The notes below the pieces were generated by a model. It did no database searches. It saw only the letters and a list, made by a program, of their open reading frames with translations, and was not told where the DNA came from. 10,442 nt of DNA from Cyanobacteria bacterium UBA11153 (lineage in GTDB: Bacteria > Cyanobacteriota > Cyanobacteriia > Cyanobacteriales > Coleofasciculaceae). This document shows, piece after piece, positions 1 to 5,336 of the stretch. Each line of letters starts with the position of its first letter. Position 1 is the first letter of the stretch. The stretch is taken from assembly GCA_003511885.1 (NCBI GenBank), contig DOIX01000278.1:1-10442 (forward strand), in the 5' to 3' direction. The translations under genes and the position numbers were made by a program.

Positions 1-114
1 GTTATTAATGCCTTAACCGATGTGGCGGTTGCTATATATATAGGCGGGGTAAGTGCTATGGTATTTTTATGCAAGTCTCATCGCTTAATTCAGTCAGAGA
101 TTATTCCGAAATAG
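1..114 (+). CDS. possible C-terminal end of an upstream gene (partial)
   Basis: Frame 1 is open from the window edge to a TAG at 112-114, about 37 codons, while the other two forward frames stop within the first 15 bases. The translation has a hydrophobic stretch (VAVAIYIGGVSAMVFLC) followed by a polar, basic tail, which would suit the last membrane segment of a membrane protein. I do not recognise the family. Against coding: the 14-mer TGGCGGTTGCTATA at 23-36 recurs exactly at 4992-5005 inside an intergenic repeat element, and a 12-bp TA-rich palindrome sits at 32-43, so this could be non-coding repeat DNA that happens to be open. The upstream sequence is needed to decide. Confidence 0.25.
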   Translation, partial: VINALTDVAVAIYIGGVSAMVFLCKSHRLIQSEIIPK

Positions 115-207
115 GCATATAAATTTTCACCTATACCCCTTGGCTAGTTAGCCGATTTTCTTATATTCTGTCATTTAGTACATCAATCAAATCATCAAAT
201 CAATCCC

Positions 208-972
208 ATGCTTTTCTCACCCAATAACCAATTCTATACCAGACTATTTAGCAGTTTTTTTCTTGGTTTATCTCTAATTACCACATCCCTAGCTTTAGCT
301 GAATACAATCCACCTCCTAAGCCAGATTCACCATCATGTACAGATACAGAAAAAACTGGTTGCACAAGAGGAACAGGAAGAAGAGGCGGTTCTTGTAGTT
401 CCAACTCACAGACACAACTAACAATTCTAGCTCCTTACAGTCATGTGGGACAAACTGTTTCTACTTCCCCAACAGTAGCCTGGTTTATCCCGGAATCTGA
501 ATCATTTCCCTTAGAATTTTCTCTATACGAATATGAGGGGGATAATAAACGCCGAATTCTCTTCCAAGAATTGAATAGTTCTCCAGGAATTATGAAGCTA
601 TCTCTCCCCAATCTATCAGTAGGAAAGCGATATCTTTGGCAAGTTGTTCTCTTATGCAATCCTAATCGTCCATCTGGTGCTTTAGTAGATCGTGGAGAGA
701 TTGATGTTGTGGCTACTCCATCCACTTTAACATCAAGACTCGCTACTATAAACGATCCTGTAGCCAAAGGGAATCTCTATGCTGAATTCGGTTTGTGGTA
801 TGATGCTTTTGGGATCGCTTTAGAGATCGCAGATAATCTAAAATCTCCGGATTTACAGCTTTCTCTTTTGGAGACTTTATCTCGTTTAGAAGGAGCTAGC
901 AATTTAGAATATGTCAAGGAACAAAGCGTGAGAATTCAGCAGATTATAGAAGAAAAACGGCAATCTAATTAA
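208..972 (+). CDS. DUF928 family secreted protein
   Basis: 254 residues. Residues 1-31 form a signal peptide: a hydrophobic core FFLGLSLITTSLALA with a likely cut after ALA (about residue 31). A low-complexity stretch (33-68) follows, with Cys44, Cys52, an Arg/Gly cluster RGTGRRGGSC and Cys63. The DUF928 core then starts at LTILAPYSHVGQT (71-83), continues with STSPTVAWFIP (86-96) and RYLWQVVLLCNPNRPS (141-156, Cys150), and ends in a helical C-terminal third (about 180-250). The Arg/Gly-Cys patch, the LxP...GxT...PTxxW block and the WxxxxxCNPNRPS block are what identify the family. DUF928 has no established biochemical function; it is largely cyanobacterial and, as I recall, often lies near CHAT, CHASE2 and haemagglutinin-type genes, as it does here. 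The chosen ATG gives a complete signal peptide. No clear Shine-Dalgarno precedes it. It is convergent with the CHAT gene. Export is a firm inference; its role is unknown. Confidence 0.88.
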   Translation: MLFSPNNQFYTRLFSSFFLGLSLITTSLALAEYNPPPKPDSPSCTDTEKTGCTRGTGRRGGSCSSNSQTQLTILAPYSHVGQTVSTSPTVAWFIPESESFPLEFSLYEYEGDNKRRILFQELNSSPGIMKLSLPNLSVGKRYLWQVVLLCNPNRPSGALVDRGEIDVVATPSTLTSRLATINDPVAKGNLYAEFGLWYDAFGIALEIADNLKSPDLQLSLLETLSRLEGASNLEYVKEQSVRIQQIIEEKRQSN

Positions 973-1014
973 TTTGGATTTATTGGGAAAGAGAACAGGA
1001 TGAAGTAGATATTT

Positions 1015-1042
1015 GTAGGGTGCATTATGTAGCGCACCCTAC
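1015..1042. repeat. GTAGGGTGC hairpin between convergent genes
   Basis: Perfect 9-bp arms GTAGGGTGC (1015-1023) and GCACCCTAC (1034-1042) flank a 10-nt loop. It lies 42 bp after the DUF928 stop and 35 bp before the end of the opposing CHAT gene. The left arm and the following bases match 4878-4892 at 14 of 15 positions, so it belongs to the same dispersed repeat family. It could fold in transcripts from either side and stop both, but there is no T-tract on either strand, so a terminator role is only possible. The rest of 973-1077 shows nothing else. Confidence 0.7.
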
Positions 1043-1077
1043 TAGCTTCACGAGAGACTTTAATTTTGTCCGACTAC

Positions 1078-3792
1078 TTACAACCAATTACCAATTAAGA
1101 TAAAAGATGCCCAATAACCAGGATGAATAAACTTACCTCCCTCTTGAATAACAGCTAGTTGAGCCGCACGTAATGCTTCGGCTTTATTCATCTGAGAATC
1201 GCGCAAACCTGCGTAGAATTGAGTGGCAATGTTGCCCGTTGTAGTATCATCAACGTACCAAAGAGATGCTAGGGCACTACTGGCACCAGCTTGCAGGGCA
1301 ATTCCAGCTAAACCAAGGATAGCACGGTCATCACCGATCGCAGTTTGGCAGGCTGTCAGTGCCAGTAGCTTTACTGGCTGGCTTCCTTGATTTGTCGTGC
1401 GAATAATTTTTTCTAATTCGTTGAGTCTGAGTATTTGATTGTTTCCGGTGACGAGGAAGGTATCTTTTGACTCTATGCCAAACTGTCCGTGGGTCGCAAT
1501 ATGTAGAATAGGGTAAGTATTGGCACTTAATTCTTGTTGCAAGCGAGTGCTGGTAAAATCTTCATCTAGAAATGCTTTACTACCAGGAAGTTGGGCAGTT
1601 ACTTGACTAATTTCTGAGGCTACCTTACCAAGGGCTGGATAGGTATCATAACCTTCAATTTTAGCACTTTTAGTTAAGCCAAATGCTAAGGCTCGCAAGT
1701 CTTGCCGATTGAGGACTTTTGGATCGGTTAAACTGATACTGGGAGTAGTGGCAATGGCATAGTTTTCAATTAAAAATTGATTGCCATCGTGGAGTGCTGC
1801 CATGGGTACGCTACGGAATATGCCATCTTGAACAAAAACGAGAGTTTTAATTTGTGCTTCTTCTAAATCTAAAGCAAAGGGACGAATTAACCAGTCATAG
1901 ATTTGCTGTGCTGGTTGAAAATTGTATGGTTCAAACTCATCGAAACCGTATCTTTCTAATCCTATCCGAAACTTAATAATTGTTTCTCTGAGACTTTCTC
2001 TATCGAAATCGATCCAATTTATCTGCTTTTGCCCGTTAGGAAAACTGGCGATAATGGCAGTACGGTTTTTCAAGATAATAGAGTTGAAAACGGCAGTAGG
2101 AGTGTTTGCTCCCACTACATCGACTTTTTCGGGATTAACTATGGTTAAGATACAATCATTGCCAAAATAATTTTGCAATTCTGCGAGTTTCAGGGAATCC
2201 GCTGTACTGAGTGCGGCATTAATATTCTCGATGCGTTTATCTGGTGAATTTACTGCTAAAACTGGATCTTCTTCTAATCGCAAGGCAACAAGTTGGCGAT
2301 AAATGGGTTCTACTGTATCGCGGAAATCGAATTGTAAATCGCGATTGGCTGTGAGAATATCGCCTCGAATGGTTTCCAAAGTTGCGATCGCTTTTTCATA
2401 AGTCTTGATTGCCTTTTCCTCTTCACCACGGGCTTTCAGCAAACGTGCGGCTTGCCATTCCCACAAATAGAGGCTATCTTTGGCTAATAAATCTTGATCT
2501 GCTGCCCATCGTGCTTTTTGAGTGAAATCTTGCGCTATCTCGTAATTACCACTACATTCGTAAATATGACCAAGTTCCCCCAGGGCAAAGGATTGGGCGC
2601 GATAATCTTGAATATTTTGGGCAATAGTAATAGCTTTCTCCAGTAGGGCTTTAGTTTTTGATTGAGGTGGGGTTTTCCCGCAATCGGTTTTACCTGTGGA
2701 TTCATCTGATAAAAGATTAGCTAAATCAATCAAACCATAGACTTTATCGCGAGAATCTGGTAAACTCTCCAAAAGTGAAAATCCTCGTTCCTGCGCTTCC
2801 ATCGCTCCATCCAACGCATTGGTACGTTTGTAGATAGGAATGGCATTGAGGAGCGATCGCAATTTCCCAGATTTATCCTTTGCCTCCTCAGCTAAAGCCA
2901 TACTTGCTTGAAAATACTCTAAGGCTTTAGCATCATCCCTCAAACCTTCTTGTCTAAACGGCTCAATCTTGGTATTATCCCCCAATTCTTCAGCCGCAGT
3001 AGCGCGGCGATAGTTAACTAGTGCTAAACTACTGTAGATATTACCTAAACTATTTAAAGCGGATCTCTGATAAGCTGAATTATCAATTTTTTTAGCTATC
3101 TCCCAGCTCATTTCTAGATAATTAATTGCTCGATTGTATTCCCCTTTAAGCCGATAAGCATCTCCCAAACTACCCAAAGCCGCCGCTTCCCCTTGTGAAT
3201 CTTGATAATTGTAGGCAATATCTAACGCACTTCCTGAAATACAACTGAGATGGGGAGAAGGGGAAAAATTACTCCCCTCCCCTCGCAGGGCAGAAAAATT
3301 ACTCCCCTCCCCTCGCAGGGGAGGGGCTGGGGGAGGGGTAGAAACTCCGCATAAAATTGCGATCGCATCCCGATATTTTCCCAAATGAGTGTAAGCTTGA
3401 GCTTGTTCCGTGAGGCTCCTTCCCACTTGCCAAATATCTCCTAATTTACCATAAGTCGCCGTAACTTCCTGCCAATAATTAATCGCCTTATCAATTTGAC
3501 CGATTTCCTGATAAGCTCTTGCCAGGTTTTCTTGAACAATAGCAGTATGAGATAATTTGTTAGTACCTTGATAGGTACTTAACGCAGTTTCCCATTTTTC
3601 AATTGCGCCGGGATAATCCCCAATTTCATATCGTTCAACTCCTGCTTGGACAAGTTGATTGGGAATTGAAGATTGAGAAATTGCTGGTTTAGGCGATATA
3701 ATTTGCCCCAGATAGATGGAACAAATCAGGCTAACTATAAAGATTATTTTTAATAATTTATGTTTATGAAATCGGTGGCTTAGGTTTGACAC
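1078..3792 (-). CDS. TPR repeat and CHAT domain protein (caspase-like protease), exported
   Basis: 904 residues. Residues 1-41 look like a signal peptide or N-terminal anchor: basic N-terminus (HRFHKHKLLK), hydrophobic IIFIVSLICSIYLG, then PAISQS. TPR-like helices lie at about 51-71, 84-111, 124-148, 203-235, 244-300, 399-432 and 442-476. The CHAT domain takes up about 625-904, with the expected dyad His768 (in HIATHG) and Cys815 (in LTACQTA), the glycine-rich block GLAGIALQAGASSALASLW, and the closing HPGYWASFILIG. CHAT proteins are clan CD cysteine peptidases related to caspases and separase; TPRs usually bind partners. Both catalytic residues are present, so activity is plausible; the substrate is unknown. 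The start is GTG at 3792, backed by GGAGGT five bases upstream and by the signal peptide. Oddity: residues about 151-182 are a Pro/Gly/Ser-rich insertion between TPRs, containing a duplicated LRGEGSNFS, encoded by a repeat element (see 3261-3338). Flanking helices stay in frame, so the gene appears intact. Confidence 0.93.
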   Translation of the reverse strand: MSNLSHRFHKHKLLKIIFIVSLICSIYLGQIISPKPAISQSSIPNQLVQAGVERYEIGDYPGAIEKWETALSTYQGTNKLSHTAIVQENLARAYQEIGQIDKAINYWQEVTATYGKLGDIWQVGRSLTEQAQAYTHLGKYRDAIAILCGVSTPPPAPPLRGEGSNFSALRGEGSNFSPSPHLSCISGSALDIAYNYQDSQGEAAALGSLGDAYRLKGEYNRAINYLEMSWEIAKKIDNSAYQRSALNSLGNIYSSLALVNYRRATAAEELGDNTKIEPFRQEGLRDDAKALEYFQASMALAEEAKDKSGKLRSLLNAIPIYKRTNALDGAMEAQERGFSLLESLPDSRDKVYGLIDLANLLSDESTGKTDCGKTPPQSKTKALLEKAITIAQNIQDYRAQSFALGELGHIYECSGNYEIAQDFTQKARWAADQDLLAKDSLYLWEWQAARLLKARGEEEKAIKTYEKAIATLETIRGDILTANRDLQFDFRDTVEPIYRQLVALRLEEDPVLAVNSPDKRIENINAALSTADSLKLAELQNYFGNDCILTIVNPEKVDVVGANTPTAVFNSIILKNRTAIIASFPNGQKQINWIDFDRESLRETIIKFRIGLERYGFDEFEPYNFQPAQQIYDWLIRPFALDLEEAQIKTLVFVQDGIFRSVPMAALHDGNQFLIENYAIATTPSISLTDPKVLNRQDLRALAFGLTKSAKIEGYDTYPALGKVASEISQVTAQLPGSKAFLDEDFTSTRLQQELSANTYPILHIATHGQFGIESKDTFLVTGNNQILRLNELEKIIRTTNQGSQPVKLLALTACQTAIGDDRAILGLAGIALQAGASSALASLWYVDDTTTGNIATQFYAGLRDSQMNKAEALRAAQLAVIQEGGKFIHPGYWASFILIGNWL
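3261..3320 (-). repeat. 30-bp tandem duplication inside the CHAT gene
   Basis: Two copies, 3261-3290 and 3291-3320, are identical at 28 of 30 bases. The period is 10 codons, so the reading frame is kept and the protein repeats LRGEGSNFS (residues 159-177). The second copy runs on into a hairpin, CCCCTCCCCT (3304-3313) / AGGGGAGGGG (3317-3326) with a 3-nt loop; the first copy has lost the right arm. The encoded PPPAPPLRGEG signature resembles a dispersed G/C-rich repeat that I recall as intergenic in many cyanobacteria, so the region looks like a repeat that entered a coding sequence and then slipped. Confidence 0.85.
3318..3338 (+). other. G-quadruplex motif on the template strand of the CHAT gene
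   Basis: Four G runs of 4, 4, 5 and 4 bases (3318-3321, 3323-3326, 3329-3333, 3335-3338) are separated by loops of 1, 2 and 1 bases. This satisfies the canonical quadruplex pattern with short loops. The G-rich strand is the + strand, which is the template for the CHAT gene, so a folded structure could hinder RNA polymerase about 460 bp into the gene; the mRNA itself is C-rich here. Folding in the cell is not shown by sequence. Confidence 0.7.
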
Positions 3793-3797
3793 AATGC

Positions 3798-3803
3798 ACC
3801 TCC
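3798..3803 (-). promoter_or_regulatory. Shine-Dalgarno of the CHAT gene
   Basis: GGAGGT on the minus strand, 5 nt before the GTG at 3792. It is the strongest ribosome binding site in the window and decides the GTG start, since no in-frame ATG nearby has comparable support. Confidence 0.8.
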
Positions 3804-3895
3804 AACTATTGATTACAGAAAAAATGGGATTTACCTGATTTATAACTTTGAACTAAGTCACCTGCCAGTGATTAAAACCACTGTCTAATAGTTAA

Positions 3896-3913
3896 AGTCG
3901 TCTTTAGACGACT
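3896..3913. repeat. AGTCGTCT/AGACGACT palindrome
   Basis: AGTCGTCT (3896-3903), a TT centre, then AGACGACT (3906-3913): 8-bp perfect arms, or a 7-bp stem with a TTTA loop. It lies upstream of the CHAT gene (minus strand) and downstream of the Uma2 gene. A smaller CAGTG/CACTG inverted repeat at 3866-3883 lies between it and the CHAT start. It resembles short dispersed palindromes typical of cyanobacterial spacers; an operator role is possible but unsupported. Confidence 0.65.
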
Positions 3914-3928
3914 GATAAACCATGAGTT

Positions 3929-3969
3929 ATAGCTCGGAATTTTAGTCCATTTTAATGGAATTGAGCTAT
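3929..3969. repeat. bulged hairpin ATAGCTC...GAGCTAT
   Basis: The outer stem is ATAGCTC (3929-3935) with GAGCTAT (3963-3969). After a 2-nt GG bulge it continues with AATT (3938-3941) against AATT (3959-3962), and a terminal CCATT/AATGG stem (3947-3951, 3954-3958) closes it. The layered pairing suggests a real RNA or DNA fold rather than chance. It lies between the Uma2 and CHAT genes, so it would be in the Uma2 3' UTR or in the leader of a read-through transcript. Confidence 0.55.
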
Positions 3970-3974
3970 GAGAC

Positions 3975-4040
3975 ATTGAAGTTAATCCCTGGCGGATTGG
4001 AGGATTAACTTCAATATCGCATTGGCTGGTTAACTTCAAT
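3975..4040. repeat. 14-bp inverted repeat plus a third copy over the Uma2 stop
   Basis: ATTGAAGTTAATCC (3975-3988) pairs perfectly with GGATTAACTTCAAT (4002-4015) across a 13-nt loop. A third, shorter copy, TTAACTTCAAT (4030-4040), lies 25 bp further along and contains the Uma2 stop codon. The hairpin would form just after the end of the Uma2 transcript and could protect or end it, but no T-tract follows on the minus strand. Confidence 0.75.
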
Positions 4041-4833
4041 CAGAATCGCCAATCCTATCAGGATCGATACCCAAAGATCGCAATCTCTCTACTAATAATT
4101 GATTCCGTTGTCGTTCCGCTTCCAGTTGAGCTTTTGCCACATCTACCTCCTGTTTTTGTTGTTCCGCACGCTGACGTTCCTTTTCGGCTGCTTCCGCACT
4201 CCACAACAGCAAATTTCCTGCCTCATCCCACCAACGCAGCCAGTGACTCGTCGTTCCCAATCTTTCACCAAACCAAATACCTAAAAACAGTTCTAATTCA
4301 GGAATCCAAAAACGTCCTTCTGCTGAAGGTTGTTGTAATATATATTTACCTCCTTGGAGACGTAGCACTTCTAAACTCGGTTGGTAGGGATCGAAAATTG
4401 CATAAGTTGGAACAGCAAGAATCTGCTCGTAAAAATACAATTTCCCGTAGGGAGGAGTAGGGCGTACTGAGTATTCGCCCGTGTCAGTTTGCGAAAGAAA
4501 TTCCATCACTATTGCCACTGGCTCTCCCCCTCGATTTGGCGTGTAGCTGCGACGAATTACTCCTTCAGCAACGGGTAACACGCGAGGCACATAGAGCCAA
4601 TCAGGGGCTTTAACTATAGTTTTTTGATTGACGGTAGCAACTAAACCAAAATTCGAGGCAATCAGCATCTCTGGTTGAATGCGATTAGCCGCACCTAAAG
4701 CATCTGTAAGTGCAGCAGCAAGAATTGGTTGTTGAATATTTTCCACAGGATCGTCAGGTAGAATAAAGTCTTCTGGAAGTTCTTCCCAAGTTATTATTGG
4801 TATTTGGGGTTTAGGTGGAGTTTGCAGAACCAT
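4036..4833 (-). CDS. Uma2 family PD-(D/E)XK endonuclease-like protein
   Basis: 265 residues, cytoplasmic, no signal peptide. The Uma2 (DUF820) fold is seen in KAPDWLYVPRV (75-85, Asp78), the strand VAIVMEFLSQ (106-115, Glu111), and PYGKLYFYEQILAVPTYAIFDP (128-149, Lys131), matching the family's PD, ExxS and K..Y....VP.Y...DP blocks. A charged coiled coil (about 213-252, rich in Glu, Gln, Arg) and a LRSLGIDPDRI end follow, the usual C-terminal extension of cyanobacterial members. Uma2 genes are very numerous in cyanobacteria; the fold is nuclease-like but the physiological role is not settled. The start ATG at 4833 has no clear Shine-Dalgarno. The last residues and the TGA fall next to and inside a copy of the ATTGAAGTTAA repeat, and a second in-frame stop (TAA) comes one codon later, so the very C-terminus may have been set by the repeat. 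The CHAT gene follows on the same strand after 243 bp, too far to assume an operon. Confidence 0.9.
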   Translation of the reverse strand: MVLQTPPKPQIPIITWEELPEDFILPDDPVENIQQPILAAALTDALGAANRIQPEMLIASNFGLVATVNQKTIVKAPDWLYVPRVLPVAEGVIRRSYTPNRGGEPVAIVMEFLSQTDTGEYSVRPTPPYGKLYFYEQILAVPTYAIFDPYQPSLEVLRLQGGKYILQQPSAEGRFWIPELELFLGIWFGERLGTTSHWLRWWDEAGNLLLWSAEAAEKERQRAEQQKQEVDVAKAQLEAERQRNQLLVERLRSLGIDPDRIGDSD

Positions 4834-4881
4834 AAGATTAGTTTAGATTGGGTTTAATAGTCGAGGGATTAGTTACCGTAG

Positions 4882-5012
4882 GGTGCGTTATGCGACAGCT
4901 ATAGCTAGGGACTAGGGGCACTCTTGCTAGGGGCTAGGGAAGAAAGCTGTAAAATCAAGGGTTTGAGGAATTGAGAATGTCGGGGCCGCCCTGGCGGTTG
5001 CTATAACGCACC
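4882..5012. repeat. 131-bp intergenic element bounded by 10-bp inverted repeats
   Basis: GGTGCGTTAT (4882-4891) and ATAACGCACC (5003-5012) are perfect inverted termini. Inside are a 10-bp palindrome AGCTATAGCT (4897-4906), the CTAGGG heptads (4905-4940), and CCGCC/GGCGG (4986-4997). The 14-mer TGGCGGTTGCTATA (4992-5005) also occurs at 23-36, and the left end extends into GTAGGGTGC, shared with 1015-1023. No protein is encoded. It looks like a non-autonomous palindromic repeat, or a hairpin repeat split by later inserted sequence; no target duplication was identified. Confidence 0.55.
4905..4940 (+). repeat. CTAGGG heptad repeats
   Basis: CTAGGG starts at 4905, 4912, 4927 and 4934, forming two heptad pairs (CTAGGGA CTAGGGG and CTAGGGG CTAGGGA) separated by an 8-nt spacer. 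Short heptanucleotide tandem repeats of this kind are known in cyanobacterial spacers. Confidence 0.65.
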
Positions 5013-5286
5013 ATAACCAACATTTGTAAGATCGCAGCCTCACACCTCCATTAATACAATTTTTGCTGAGTTTCGTCACCTCATCTCAACCTAATCACCA
5101 GAAATCCTTAATTTTTGCCAAAGAAAAATGAGCGATTCGGAAAGCTTATGCTACATTCCATATAATCTTAATATAACTTTCCAAATTATAAGAGTTTTTA
5201 CTGCTCCAGATCGTTAAAAATCATTACAATCGATCGGGAGTTTGCCGTTAATTTTGAGCGCTCAATTAATCGCGACGCACTTATTT

Positions 5287-5294
5287 GCGATCGC
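5287..5294. other. HIP1 octamer GCGATCGC
   Basis: Perfect HIP1 palindrome in the leader of the exoprotein gene. Others are at 2384-2391, 2853-2860 and 3359-3366 (all in the CHAT gene) and 5823-5830 (in the exoprotein gene). This over-representation is a hallmark of many cyanobacterial genomes and is used here as a taxonomic marker only. None falls in the 12-unit repeat array. Confidence 0.9.
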
Positions 5295-5319
5295 GCAATT
5301 TAATGATGGGATAATATTT

Positions 5320-5325
5320 GAGGAG
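5320..5325 (+). promoter_or_regulatory. Shine-Dalgarno of the TpsA-type gene
   Basis: GAGGAG, 11 nt before the ATG at 5337. The spacing is slightly long, but no similar motif precedes the alternative ATG at 5415 (Met27), so it favours the upstream start. Confidence 0.6.
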
Positions 5326-5336
5326 AAAAACCAGTC

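Larger units (their letters stand above)
5013..5336 (+). promoter_or_regulatory. AT-rich leader of the TpsA-type gene
   Basis: 324 bp with no credible gene. A TATAAT at 5161-5166 is the best -10 candidate, about 170 bp before the start codon, but no good -35 box stands 16-18 bp upstream of it, so it is weak. The 3' end holds the HIP1 octamer and the Shine-Dalgarno listed separately. No riboswitch or clear operator is visible. Confidence 0.3.

Noticed and set aside
142..153. GGCTA/TAGCC hairpin upstream of the DUF928 gene, possible terminator or operator
   Set aside because: The arms are 5 bp with a 2-nt centre, too tight to fold well and short enough to arise by chance.
441..767. Minus-strand open frame opposite the DUF928 gene
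   Set aside because: It overlaps a recognised family on the other strand and has no family features of its own.
1015..1042. Rho-independent terminator
   Set aside because: The stem is good but neither strand has a following T-tract, and the same sequence occurs elsewhere as a dispersed repeat, so it is recorded as a repeat.
1922..2170. Plus-strand 82-codon frame opposite the CHAT gene
   Set aside because: It lies fully within a gene with well-supported TPR and CHAT motifs; antisense shadow.
3261..3338. Frameshift or pseudogene in the CHAT gene at the G/C-rich insertion
   Set aside because: The frame is continuous through the insertion, TPR helices resume after it, and the catalytic domain is complete.
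4099..4460. Plus-strand open frames opposite the Uma2 gene
   Set aside because: The Uma2 frame matches a known family along its whole length; the opposite frames do not and have no ribosome binding site.
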